Shown here in pieces: positions 1 through 7,222 of a DNA stretch of 20,598 nt. The stretch lies in the IMG/VR virus record IMGVR_UViG_3300035670_001453, positions 1 to 20,598 of that record. One strand, written 5' to 3'. Each line of letters starts with the position of its first letter. The first letter of the stretch is position 1. Origin of the DNA: a virus. Under the pieces are notes generated by a model, which did no database searches, was not told where the DNA came from, and saw only the letters and a list, made by a program, of their open reading frames with translations. A program made the translations under genes and the position numbers.

Positions 1-1122
1 GCTGTCCAATGATGCGGGGAGACTATCGAGCGTCCCGAAGGCGTCAAGCTGCTCCAGCGTGTAACCCACAGAACCGAGCTTCGTGAGGTTCGTGATGCTC
101 ACCTCCCAGGGCGGCGCCCAGCGACGTGTCACCGTGTTGAAGGCAATGACGCGGTCGATGTCGCCGCTCTGGCTGGAGTTCGATGGATAGCCGACCAGCC
201 ACAAATGGTTGAAGGCGTCGTAGACGCCGTTGACGCGGTCGAGGTACGTCTGGTTGACGTCGCCCCAGAACGTCTTGTCCACCTTCCCGGCGCCGATCGG
301 GATCGACTGCGATCCGTCGCAGGCATAGAAGCCGTCCTCGCCGAGGTAGTAGAGGAGGCCACCGAAGGGCGTAATGCTCTGGGGCGCCGGACAGCCACGA
401 CCGCCTTCCAGAGGCTGAAGGGCGAAGACGTCGGGGAGACCGACATACTGGCAGCGGATGAGGCCGCGCTCGAGGACGATAATGGCATCGAGCGATCCGA
501 CGCGCGGGGCGATGCCCTGCACCCATCCCGCATTGCCGAAGAGGGTCTGAAAGCCGCTCTGGACCGCAGCCGCAGCCGACGTCGCCGGCGTGGGCCAGCT
601 CGTCGGGTCGTCGATCGCCGACCACCACAGGCGCTGCGGCTGGTTGCCGTCCACGCCGTCGTAGGTGTTGCCAGCCATGAGGAAGCGGTTGACGACGGCG
701 ATATGGCGCGCACGCGGCGCGTCCGCGGAGAGGTCCGCAAACTGCGTCGAGACGCCGAGCGTGTAGGTCTGTATCGGGTTCGCGAAGTTTGTCGCGATGA
801 GCCGCTTGCCAAATTGCGTGAACTCCCAGTGGTCAGACGCATCCGTCACGTAGCCCGTCGCCTTGGAGACGTCCGACCACGATGCAGATCCGCCGCCGAG
901 GCGATAAAGCTTCGTCGCGTTGCCGGCAAATGCGCTCACATTGGCGTCATTGTCGATCGCGAAGGTAGCCCCCTGGCAGCGCGCGTTGATGGTGGCGATC
1001 GTCGGCGAGAAGGCCGCGACAGGGCCGTAGGTCCCGTCCGCGCGCGGGATGAGGTTCTTGCCACCCACGACCGCCATCTCGTTGGCGGGGCTGTCAGGGA
1101 TGTACTCACCGAAGGGCATCAT
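1..1122 (-). CDS. Phage tail / packaged-DNA stabilisation-like protein (partial, runs off left edge)
   Basis: An open frame of 374 codons begins at tandem ATG codons (1122 and 1119) and stays open to base 1, so the C-terminus lies outside the window. GAGG upstream is the likely ribosome-binding site, and the start is 10 nt after the adaptor gene's stop. The translation shows repeated blade-like stretches such as DHWEFTQFGKRLIATNF, RLWWSAIDDPTSW, YYLGEDGFYACDG and DRVIAFNTVTRRWAPPW, the pattern of propeller-like tail or DNA-stabilisation proteins (P22 gp10-like position and length) in short-tailed phages. Its place directly after the adaptor fits a role in closing the portal channel or forming the tail nozzle. 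The gp10 assignment is inference from order and general pattern; the fold and completeness cannot be confirmed here. Confidence 0.7.
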   Translation of the reverse strand, partial: MMPFGEYIPDSPANEMAVVGGKNLIPRADGTYGPVAAFSPTIATINARCQGATFAIDNDANVSAFAGNATKLYRLGGGSASWSDVSKATGYVTDASDHWEFTQFGKRLIATNFANPIQTYTLGVSTQFADLSADAPRARHIAVVNRFLMAGNTYDGVDGNQPQRLWWSAIDDPTSWPTPATSAAAAVQSGFQTLFGNAGWVQGIAPRVGSLDAIIVLERGLIRCQYVGLPDVFALQPLEGGRGCPAPQSITPFGGLLYYLGEDGFYACDGSQSIPIGAGKVDKTFWGDVNQTYLDRVNGVYDAFNHLWLVGYPSNSSQSGDIDRVIAFNTVTRRWAPPWEVSITNLTKLGSVGYTLEQLDAFGTLDSLPASLDS

Positions 1123-1132
1123 GGGCGCGACC

Positions 1133-1798
1133 TCACGTCATCGTCATGCCGATGGAGCGAACGCCCAGGGACGTCCCGCTATACGATCCACGCTCCTCCG
1201 ATCTCGTCAGGCCGGCAATGGCGGCAACGTAGGCCGATTGCCAGACGCCGAGCATGTCCATCGCGCCAATATAGGGCGCAAGGTGGCGCAGGGAGCCGTA
1301 GAGGTAGACATTCGGGTAGTTCGTCAGGAGCCAGTTCGTGCTGTTCGCAACGAGGCCTGGCACCTTCGCGTAATAGATCAGGGCGAGGATGTCGCTCGCC
1401 GAGGCGCCGGGGCCGACGCGGATCTCGCTCCCGACCACGCTCCAGCTCGTCGCCGGGCCGGAATCGCCCGCCGAGTAGATGCTGTCGAAGGCCTCCGGCG
1501 AGACCCACTTGAGGGGCGGCTTGCCCGTCTGGTTCGACCACCTTACCTCACGCATCTCGAGGTAGTCCGAAGGCAGGGCCGTAAACTCGCCCGTCAGGGT
1601 CAGGTTGAGGCGCGTCTCCATCGAGCGCACGCGCAGGGGGCGCACAACCTGGGCACCCGCCTGGTCAAAGGACCCGTTCTGGATGTCGCTCTCGGCGAGC
1701 GTGATGAAGGTGTTGATGACACTCGTCGTGAGGTCCGTGCGACCCGTGCCGAAGTCGGCGATTGCGGCCTGAAGGTCGGCAAGGTTCGCCAGGGACAT
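1133..1798 (-). CDS. Head-to-tail adaptor protein
   Basis: A 221-aa protein that starts 3 nt after the stop of the 119-aa gene, with GGAG six bases before the ATG. It opens with MSLANLADLQAAIADF, continues through an ITLAESDIQN helix and the LPSDYLEMREVRW strand, and ends with a helical YLYGSLRHLAPY..... region. That arrangement (helical N-terminus, an L-P-x-D-Y-L-E motif, a beta sandwich, and a C-terminal helix carrying the tyrosine-rich segment) is characteristic of podovirus adaptor proteins of the SU10/T7 gp11 type, which dock on the portal and receive the nozzle. Gene order (head genes, adaptor, tail protein) agrees. No truncation is seen. Confidence is high for a neck protein and lower for the exact subfamily. 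Confidence 0.75.
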   Translation of the reverse strand: MSLANLADLQAAIADFGTGRTDLTTSVINTFITLAESDIQNGSFDQAGAQVVRPLRVRSMETRLNLTLTGEFTALPSDYLEMREVRWSNQTGKPPLKWVSPEAFDSIYSAGDSGPATSWSVVGSEIRVGPGASASDILALIYYAKVPGLVANSTNWLLTNYPNVYLYGSLRHLAPYIGAMDMLGVWQSAYVAAIAGLTRSEERGSYSGTSLGVRSIGMTMT

Positions 1799-1801
1799 CG
1801 C

Positions 1802-2161
1802 TTACTCCACGAATTTGAGATGACCGCGACCCGTGCGCAGCCACTGCCACTCAGGGTCGTTGAGAAGGCGCGCGAGGAGGTGCTCGTTGCCCTTCTGCGT
1901 CGGGTCCACGCCGTATTTCTGCGTCCAAAGCACGACCACGCTCATCGGGATGCTCGCGACGTGCTGCATGTCCCGCGAGGGCGTGTAGCCGTCGTGAGAA
2001 TTCTGGAAGGCGCGGTTCTGGTCGAGGATGTCCCACGTGCCAGAGGACGGCAGAAAGGTCGTGCGCTGCGTCGCCGTGCCGTCAAGCCAGTCGAACTTGA
2101 TCTCCTCGCGGATGCCAGTCTCGGCGCCGTCGTCGAGCGTGAGGAACTTGTTGTCCGACAT
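1802..2161 (-). CDS. Conserved phage head/neck protein, function unknown
   Basis: A 119-aa protein whose ATG shares one base with the preceding TGA (TGATG), a sign of translational coupling. The C-terminal half contains HVASIPMSVVVLWTQKYG followed by LLNDPEWQWLRTGRG. This pairing of a membrane-independent amphipathic segment with an LNDP..xxLRT.xG ending recurs in small proteins between the capsid and adaptor genes of short-tailed phages. It has no signal peptide and no membrane segment. From position it is likely a minor head or head-closure protein, but the role is not known and I do not assign one. Confidence 0.7.
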   Translation of the reverse strand: MSDNKFLTLDDGAETGIREEIKFDWLDGTATQRTTFLPSSGTWDILDQNRAFQNSHDGYTPSRDMQHVASIPMSVVVLWTQKYGVDPTQKGNEHLLARLLNDPEWQWLRTGRGHLKFVE

Positions 2162-2700
2162 CAGCCCACCTCCAAGGCCGTGATGTTGACTTTCGCGCCG
2201 GCAGTCTCCTGCAAGTAGGCGATATGCGTGTTGCCGCCCGTGAAGAGGACAACCGCCTCGTTCGCGGCCAGCATGAAATCATTCGCCGTCGCCGCGACCG
2301 ACGCACCGCCCAGCTTGACGTAGACGTTGCCGGGCGAAACGACCCGCACGTATTTCGCCGGCTTGTCTGCCGCCGTCGCCGTGATCGTCGTCGAAGACGC
2401 CGTCTGGCTCTCCGAGACGAGGTAGGTCCCGGTCCCGCCCAAGGCGCCCGTGATCTGGGAGACGATCGTCGTCCCCACCGTCACGCCAGATCCGGACAGG
2501 ACGAGGCCGGGGGCGAGGGAGCCGCTGCCGATCGCCGTGACCGTGAGCGTTCCGCCGCCCGTTGTCGCAATCGATCCCGTGACGCTCGCAGGGGCCGGGA
2601 CGCTTGAATCGTTCGGAAGCGTTGTGTTCGCTGTCGTGCCCGCGGATGTGACCTGCTTGCTGTACGTCCCCGGCACCATGTATTCCAAATTCGACTTCAT
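2161..2700 (-). CDS. Head-associated (decoration/fibre-like) protein with an inserted beta module
   Basis: A 179-aa protein. The frame extends upstream to a TTG at 2742, but that lies inside a hairpin; the ATG at 2700 has GGAG nine bases ahead and gives a normal N-terminus ([15 protein letters not shown]), so I use it. Residues 40-109 are a Gly/Thr/Ser-rich stretch with [10 protein letters not shown] and [19 protein letters not shown], a module that turns up in many unrelated phage structural proteins. The flanks (1-35 and 112-179, with [17 protein letters not shown] and a beta-rich end) read like one small beta-sandwich interrupted by it. Position after the capsid and the 142-aa gene suggests a capsid surface or head-fibre protein; this is inference. 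Confidence 0.65.
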   Translation of the reverse strand: MKSNLEYMVPGTYSKQVTSAGTTANTTLPNDSSVPAPASVTGSIATTGGGTLTVTAIGSGSLAPGLVLSGSGVTVGTTIVSQITGALGGTGTYLVSESQTASSTTITATAADKPAKYVRVVSPGNVYVKLGGASVAATANDFMLAANEAVVLFTGGNTHIAYLQETAGAKVNITALEVG

Positions 2701-2723
2701 GAGGTCGTTCTCCGATGGGTGAT

Positions 2724-2755
2724 GGGCCGCGCGGCTGATCAAGACCGCGCGACCC
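2724..2755 (-). promoter_or_regulatory. Stable intercistronic RNA hairpin downstream of the capsid genes
   Basis: On the minus-strand transcript GGGTCGCGCGG (2755-2745) pairs with CCGCGCGGCCC (2734-2724). This gives an 11-bp stem with one G-U pair and a 10-nt loop. It lies between the 142-aa gene stop (2764) and the ribosome-binding site of the 179-aa gene. No U-run follows in this direction (ATCACCC follows), so it is not a classical intrinsic terminator. It could be an RNA-stability element, a processing site or a partial attenuator that keeps capsid expression above neck-gene expression. Read on the plus strand the stem has an A-C mismatch and is followed by TTTT, a less convincing terminator. 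Confidence 0.6.
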
Positions 2756-2763
2756 TTTTCTGC

Positions 2764-3192
2764 TTAGAGGGGGCACATGGCGACGGTCACGACACCCGTC
2801 GCGTCCGTCAGCGTGCCCGTAAAGTCGAGCGCGAGCGCGTTGCCCTTCGCGAGGCTCAGCGCACCAGCCGTCGTGGACAAGGTCCCCGTCTGGTTGGTGT
2901 TGGCTGTGCCCTTGAGGTTCAGCGTGCCCGTCATGAGGTCCGTGCCCGAGCCGATCGCGGTCCCCGAGGGGACCTTCTCGACCATGACCGTGACCGCAGA
3001 CCCGTTCGTGCCGGCGACCGTCACCCGAAGGGTGATGCCGACGACGCGCACGGCGCGCGGAGCCACGAAGAAGGCCTTGTCCACGCTGTTTGGGTCGTAC
3101 TCTGCGCTCGCAAAGATGAAGGCGCCATCGTCCTGGTCTGTACCACGCAGGCCCATGTAGCCGTCATCATCCTGATTGATATGAACACCCAT
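2764..3192 (-). CDS. Capsid decoration-like protein
   Basis: A 142-aa beta-rich protein starting 14 nt after the capsid gene's stop, with AGGAG eight bases before the ATG. It has an acidic, aspartate-rich N-terminus, then a beta body with VVGITLRVTVAGTNGSAVTV and the TLNLKGTANTNQTGTL / ALDFTGTLT strands. There are no membrane segments and no enzymatic motif. Small beta proteins in this slot next to DUF5309-type capsid genes are usually head decoration or head-fibre proteins; the role here rests on position and composition. It may act together with the 179-aa product. Confidence 0.6.
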   Translation of the reverse strand: MGVHINQDDDGYMGLRGTDQDDGAFIFASAEYDPNSVDKAFFVAPRAVRVVGITLRVTVAGTNGSAVTVMVEKVPSGTAIGSGTDLMTGTLNLKGTANTNQTGTLSTTAGALSLAKGNALALDFTGTLTDATGVVTVAMCPL

Positions 3193-3206
3193 GTGTTGTG
3201 CTCCTA

Positions 3207-4145
3207 TCAGGTCAGCGAGCGGATGACGCCGCTTGACGCCTGGTTCTTGCCGAGTAGGCCGTACTCAACCGTGAGCAGCTTCTTCATGGCGTCACCGGTC
3301 TTGGCGAGGTCATGCACTTCGATGGGACGCAAATACGCGATCTGCCACATGTCCATCTGAAGCAGGAAGGCCGTGCGGTTGCGCTGGAAGCGGTTCGGGA
3401 TGACCTTGAACTCCCCAAAATCGCTGACGTAGACGTCGATTGCCGTGTAGAGCTTCTGATCTTCCGACTTGTCCATGCGCGTGGCGTTGCCGGTGAAGCC
3501 GCTGACAACCTGCTTCTGCGCAGGCCCAACCATCAGCACGTCCGGATCACCGCCAGAGGTGAACACCTTCTGGCAGACATCCTTCAGCAGGCTCTCTGTG
3601 AAGGGACGCTGCGTGCCGTCCGAGATCGCGACCCAGTTCGAGGCAGAATAGCCGCCGCCCGTGTCACCGTTGATGCTCGTGTTGGTCGTGATCTGCGCCT
3701 CGAGCGAGCCCGTGGTGCGGGCCGTTGTCGAGTTGCCGGTCGCCGACGCCTGGTTCTGCGTGACAATGAACTCCATGTCGCGCTTCAGCTCCATGGTCTT
3801 CTTGGCGAGCTGATACGCCATTTCGGTGTTGCGGCCCGCCTTGTTGACGACGTCGGCGGTTCCCGAAATGGTGAAGGCCTTCGACGAGATCTGGCAGCGA
3901 TTGCCAAGGCGCGTGGGCTGCGCAATGGCGGTCGCCGCGTAGTCGTCGCCTTCAAGCTGCGCATTTGCAGCCGCATCGACAAGGCTATCCGTCAGCCACT
4001 CGAAGAAGGTGTTCGAGGCCTTGGTCTTGCCGGCGCGGTTGGTGAAGGGCGTGTCCTTCGGCGAGATGTTGGCGATGAAGTCTTTGAGGTCTTCCCTGAC
4101 CCCGATTGTGGAGTAGGAGACAAGTGAATCGGTAGGTATTGTCAT
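3207..4145 (-). CDS. Major capsid protein (DUF5309 family, HK97-like fold expected)
   Basis: A 312-aa protein with AAGGA ahead of its ATG, 12 nt after the scaffold stop. The N-terminal signature VREDLKDFIANISPKDTPF, followed by a Gly-Lys-x-x-A-x-N-x-x-x-E-W-x-x-D-S-L pattern (FFEWLTDSL), is that of the DUF5309 / SU10-like major head protein family. Further matches are the LGNRCQISSKAFTISGTADV strand, the AYQLAKKTMELKRDMEFIV spine-type helix, and the late KVIPNRFQRNRTAFLLQMD and AYLRPIEVHDLAKTGDA blocks. Length is normal and no N-terminal protease is visible nearby, so assembly with a separate scaffold is expected. Direct adjacency to the scaffold gene supports the call. Confidence 0.92.
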   Translation of the reverse strand: MTIPTDSLVSYSTIGVREDLKDFIANISPKDTPFTNRAGKTKASNTFFEWLTDSLVDAAANAQLEGDDYAATAIAQPTRLGNRCQISSKAFTISGTADVVNKAGRNTEMAYQLAKKTMELKRDMEFIVTQNQASATGNSTTARTTGSLEAQITTNTSINGDTGGGYSASNWVAISDGTQRPFTESLLKDVCQKVFTSGGDPDVLMVGPAQKQVVSGFTGNATRMDKSEDQKLYTAIDVYVSDFGEFKVIPNRFQRNRTAFLLQMDMWQIAYLRPIEVHDLAKTGDAMKKLLTVEYGLLGKNQASSGVIRSLT

Positions 4146-4157
4146 GATGTAATTCCT

Positions 4158-5150
4158 TTACGAAGAAAGCATGCGTTCAAGGGATCGCGTGATCTGCGAG
4201 AGATCTCCGCTTCGCGCTGCACGCCGCGCCTGCTGCCGATCGACACCGACCTTGCCAGCCTCCACGCCAGATCCGGGCCTTACGACCTTGGGCAATGGTT
4301 TCGCGGCCACCTTCTGCTTTGCCGTTTGCGCAGCCTGCGCCGATCGTCTGCCGGCGAGGGCGTCTCTCAGGACAAGAACAAGGCGATGGTCCGCGAGGCT
4401 GGAGATCTCGTCGTCCGAGAAGCCAAGCTCACGCGCATACGCAGTAATCTCTGACCTGATCTCCTTGCCCTTCACATCGTCCGCGAACTCGGGCCACTTC
4501 TGGGAAATGGCGGTGAATTCGCTTTGCAGGATGGAAGCGCGGTTACGGGCCTGCTCCTGGGCCTTCTCATGTTCAAGTCGCAGAGCTTCCTCATTGATCC
4601 GTCCCAGTTGCGCGCGCCAAGCGTTGAACTTGGTGACGAGGGCCGGATTGGTATCTGCAAGCCTGACAAGATCGGCCTCGGACGTAATGCCCTTGAACTC
4701 CTCGGGGATCGTCGTCTCGAGATGTCGCACAAGAGTATGGAGCCTCTGCTCGTACTCGTTGCGCATTTGAGCCGCGATGGCGTGTTCCTGCTCGATGACA
4801 GATCGCGCCTGCGCGAACTCCTGAAGGCGCGTGTTCGTGACCCGCTCCCGTTCCTGCTCGCGTGTGGAGATATACTCCTGCAAATCAGGCGGAAGGGCCT
4901 TGAAACGCTCCTTCGCTGTACTGTCCCATGAACTGGGCGCGTCGATGGCCGGGGTCTCCGGTTCGGCTTCGCCTTCGTTCTCTTCGCTGGCCCCGTCTTG
5001 GGGTGCGTCATCCTCAGAGGGGACATCCTCCGAGGAAATCTCTTCGCTCTCCTCGACGTCGTCGCCCTCGGGCGTCGCCATCAGGTTGGAAAGCTTCGAC
5101 GTCACGGACGTCAGGTCTTCGCCCGTTTCGGGCATGTTCGGATTGCTCAT
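4158..5150 (-). CDS. Scaffolding protein
   Basis: A 330-aa, highly charged protein. Residues about 25-70 are an acidic Glu/Asp/Ser/Pro tract, followed by WDSTAKERFKALPPDLQEYI, a motif usual at the head of podovirus scaffolds. A long helical, coiled-coil-prone region runs to about residue 215. The C-terminus (RQQARRAARSGDLSQITRSL) is basic and amphipathic, like a capsid-binding helix-turn-helix. The gene starts inside an ATGA overlap with the 93-aa gene and has a strong GGAGG six bases ahead. It sits immediately before the major capsid gene, the usual scaffold position. It is expected to nucleate the procapsid and leave before DNA packaging. Confidence 0.85.
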   Translation of the reverse strand: MSNPNMPETGEDLTSVTSKLSNLMATPEGDDVEESEEISSEDVPSEDDAPQDGASEENEGEAEPETPAIDAPSSWDSTAKERFKALPPDLQEYISTREQERERVTNTRLQEFAQARSVIEQEHAIAAQMRNEYEQRLHTLVRHLETTIPEEFKGITSEADLVRLADTNPALVTKFNAWRAQLGRINEEALRLEHEKAQEQARNRASILQSEFTAISQKWPEFADDVKGKEIRSEITAYARELGFSDDEISSLADHRLVLVLRDALAGRRSAQAAQTAKQKVAAKPLPKVVRPGSGVEAGKVGVDRQQARRAARSGDLSQITRSLERMLSS

Positions 5151-5428
5151 TCATAACCTCCAAAGATAGTGCGGCGACGCTCCTCCTCGAGCATGCGCCC
5201 TGCCAGTTCCCCCGTTTCCGCGACCGAGCGCACATGCGCCTCGATGCGATCGACAAGCTTCAGCATGAGCCAAAGCTTCTCCCTCCCCTCAGCGTCGCGC
5301 GCCGGCGATCGCTCCCATTCCGTGCGGATGCCGCTCCTCACGCTAGAGAAGGCCTCCTGAAAGATCGGATGATCCAAGAGGTATTGCGCGTCCCGGCCCG
5401 CGCGGACCTCGTCGTCTCTTGTCGTCAA
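5147..5428 (-). CDS. Small helical phage protein of the head module, unknown function
   Basis: A 93-aa protein with a TTG start inside a 4-nt overlap with the previous stop (TTGA). GGAG lies eight bases upstream, and no ATG precedes the conserved-looking sequence. It is mostly helical and charged: LLDHPIFQEAFSSVRSGI, then SPARDAEGREKLWLMLKLVD and RIEAHVRSVAETGELA. The ARDAEGREKLWLML-type block recurs in small genes near phage scaffold and capsid genes. A head-assembly accessory role is possible from position only. The UUG start and tight overlap suggest reduced, coupled translation. Confidence 0.65.
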   Translation of the reverse strand: MTTRDDEVRAGRDAQYLLDHPIFQEAFSSVRSGIRTEWERSPARDAEGREKLWLMLKLVDRIEAHVRSVAETGELAGRMLEEERRRTIFGGYE

Positions 5429-6558
5429 TCGAGCAACTCCATTGCCGCCATCATCAGTAACTTCTCCTCCTCACGCTCACGCTCCTGGCGCGCTTTGTGG
5501 AAGGCCTCAAAGAGCTTCTCGGCTTTCGGCACGATCTCGTCAGCCCGATCGCGCGCGACACGCTGCACGGCCTCGATCAGCCACTCCTCCGCCTCGCGTC
5601 GCGCCCGCTCCTCGCGCTCGCGCGCCTCTTGCAGGGCCTCGAGTTCACGCTGCCGCTCATAGGACGCGGCGAGGGCCTCGTTGACGCGCGAGATCTGATC
5701 CCACCAGGCCGTGTTCTGGACGGGCGCCTCACGCAGGAAGCCCGTTAGGCCCGGCAGGGGCTGCTTCGCACCCTCGCGCAGAGCCTTCGCGATCTGGTCG
5801 GCGGGGAGCCTGGCCGGAGGCGCAGCCCGCTCACCCGCCGCACCCGCGAGGCCGGACCGGGGAGACCGTTTCCTGCGGGCGTCCCTTGGTTCAAGGTAAG
5901 GGATGATCTTCTTCTTGCGACGCTTGCCCTCGTCGCCGTAGAACCCGCCCGCCCCGCGCGGCCCGAAGCCCGTCGCCGTGGACGAGCCGGAGGACGTCGC
6001 GACGCTCTCGAGCGTAACCGACGCCACACCAGACGCGGCGCCCGAGCCGATGGACAGGCCCGCAGCATCCGCTAGAGGGGCAGAGACGGCAGCGGCAGTC
6101 GAGAGGCCCTGAGACACACCGACAGAGGACGAGACGGCCTGCGTGACGCCCAGGGCGGCGCCAACGCCGGCAGATGCGCCGACACCATCCGCGTCCGTGA
6201 GATAGGATGCCAGGGCCGTCGCGATGCCCGCAGCCGACGCGACGGAATCAAAGGTCGAGGCGCCTACGCCGCTTGCGGTGGCCGTGCCAGCCGAGAGACC
6301 GACCCCCTCGCCATCGGCGGCATACGTCGCCGCGGCAGATGCCGTGCCGGCGCTAGTCGCGACACTGTCCGCGGTAGAATTGCCGACGGCAGATGCCGCG
6401 CCCAAGCCGATGGATGTCGCGACACCAGAGGCGTCAGCCAGGGACGACGCAGATGCCGACGCGGATCCGGTAGACGTAAAGACGGCCTCGATCGCGCCAT
6501 CCTTCTCGTCGGAAAGCGTCGCAATCGCGTGCTGGCCGAGGGAATAGAAGCCGAGCAT
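5425..6558 (-). CDS. Phased-repeat plus coiled-coil protein, probable virion component
   Basis: A 377-aa protein in three parts. Residues 1-30 (MLGFYSLGQHAIATL) resemble the short N-terminal anchor seen in phage structural ORFs. Residues 31-190 are eight repeats of exactly 20 residues, each beginning with glycine (31, 51, 71 and so on to 191) and made of Ala, Ser, Gly and Thr. Residues 200-290 are basic and proline-containing (KRRKKKIIPYLEP). Residues 290-377 form a long charged coiled coil. A strong GGGAGGG precedes the ATG. The repeats suggest a beta-solenoid or elongated stalk, and the coiled coil suggests oligomerisation. Position between the adhesin module and the scaffold fits a head- or tail-associated fibre, but I do not recognise a characterised family. 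Confidence 0.6.
   Translation of the reverse strand: MLGFYSLGQHAIATLSDEKDGAIEAVFTSTGSASASASSLADASGVATSIGLGAASAVGNSTADSVATSAGTASAAATYAADGEGVGLSAGTATASGVGASTFDSVASAAGIATALASYLTDADGVGASAGVGAALGVTQAVSSSVGVSQGLSTAAAVSAPLADAAGLSIGSGAASGVASVTLESVATSSGSSTATGFGPRGAGGFYGDEGKRRKKKIIPYLEPRDARRKRSPRSGLAGAAGERAAPPARLPADQIAKALREGAKQPLPGLTGFLREAPVQNTAWWDQISRVNEALAASYERQRELEALQEAREREERARREAEEWLIEAVQRVARDRADEIVPKAEKLFEAFHKARQEREREEEKLLMMAAMELLD
5989..6468 (-). repeat. 60-bp coding repeat array (8 units of 20 residues)
   Basis: Within the 377-aa protein, glycines fall at residues 31, 51, 71, 91, 111, 131, 151, 171 and 191, so the unit is exactly 60 bp. Units alternate between two types: one ends in ADxxGVxxSa (units 1, 3, 5, 7) and the other in xxDSVAtSa or a relative of it (units 2, 4, 8; unit 6 is diverged). 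This gives a 120-bp higher-order period. DNA similarity between units is only partial, so the array is old or maintained at protein level. Confidence 0.8.
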
Positions 6559-6606
6559 GATCGTCCCTCCCCCTTCAGCCTGTCAGCACTAAATGATTCA
6601 ACTACG

Positions 6607-6774
6607 CTAGTCCGTCACCCGCTCCACCTCACCCCGTGCGACGACAATGCGGGTGCCGTCGTCTGCCCGAAGCCACACCTGGCTTGAGCCGGGGACGGGG
6701 TTCCAGTGTTCGACGGTGGCAGTTGTGTTGAAGGTGTGCCAGTCGTCGGAGAGGATGCGGACGATGTCATGCAT
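6607..6774 (-). CDS. Small hypothetical phage protein (55 aa)
   Basis: A 55-codon frame from the ATG at 6774 to a TAG at 6607-6609. It begins MHDIVRILSDDWHTF and ends VVARGEVERVTD. GGAGG, sited in the end of the preceding gene, is ten bases upstream, and the start is 6 nt past that gene's stop. It has high GC at codon third positions, like the backbone genes and unlike its AT-richer upstream neighbour. It is likely a small beta protein (alternating hydrophobics in TTATVEHWNPVPGSSQVWL). Function is unknown. It is short enough to be missed by length-filtered gene callers. Confidence 0.6.
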   Translation of the reverse strand: MHDIVRILSDDWHTFNTTATVEHWNPVPGSSQVWLRADDGTRIVVARGEVERVTD

Positions 6775-6779
6775 CGCGC

Positions 6780-7205
6780 TCAATCCTCCGTGATTGCCGT
6801 TGCCGTTGTCAGGCGCGGTGTAAGTCCTGTGTTTGCGACAATGTTCGGGCTGATTGCGCCGTAATATAAAATTGTCGCGCCTCCGCTCGACGCGGTACTA
6901 ACGCTAAAATGCGTCAGCGTCTGGCTTGAGCCTGAGTTCGCCGGGAAGTCGATATTTGCGGCGGGCGATACGCTGTTTCCTGACACTGTCCACCCGGCCC
7001 CGCGCGCAACTGCGACCCTTGCATATCCGTTATACGTCGCCTCGCTGGTGGTTTGCGTTCCCGCCTCGCCCGGGTCAGCCGTGTGAAGTGCGACCCACAA
7101 ATTCGTCGCAGGACTGCTGGCTGCATTGTCCGCAAGGCTTGTGATGGCCGTGCCCTTGAATATCAGGTTTAAAATTGACGTTTCAAAAGTGTTGCCTTTT
7201 GACAT
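6780..7205 (-). CDS. Tail-fibre-associated protein, paralogue B
   Basis: A 141-aa protein starting at the ATG 17 nt after the fibre gene's stop, with AAGGA ahead. The frame is open upstream to 7307, but that part overlaps the fibre's 3' end and matches nothing in the paralogue. The sequence (MSKGNTFETSILNLIFKG, LADNAASSP, PGEAG, YARVAVARGAGWTVS, TPRLTTATAITED) aligns along its whole length with the product at 11751-12188, about 60% identical by hand alignment with one 4-residue gap. The family is commonly annotated as a phage tail fibre protein; its real role (fibre cap, adaptor or chaperone) is unknown. Its GC is clearly lower than that of its paralogue, suggesting separate origin with the fibre's C-terminal part. 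Confidence 0.75.
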   Translation of the reverse strand: MSKGNTFETSILNLIFKGTAITSLADNAASSPATNLWVALHTADPGEAGTQTTSEATYNGYARVAVARGAGWTVSGNSVSPAANIDFPANSGSSQTLTHFSVSTASSGGATILYYGAISPNIVANTGLTPRLTTATAITED

Positions 7206-7222
7206 GACGTGCAGTCCTTCGA

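Noticed and set aside
205-1512. 435-aa plus-strand open frame
   Set aside because: Arg-rich, low-complexity translation antisense to the stabilisation and adaptor genes; a typical high-GC shadow frame without a ribosome-binding site.
2701-2742. TTG-initiated extension of the 179-aa head protein
   Set aside because: The TTG lies in the loop of the hairpin and has no ribosome-binding site; the ATG at 2700 has GGAG.
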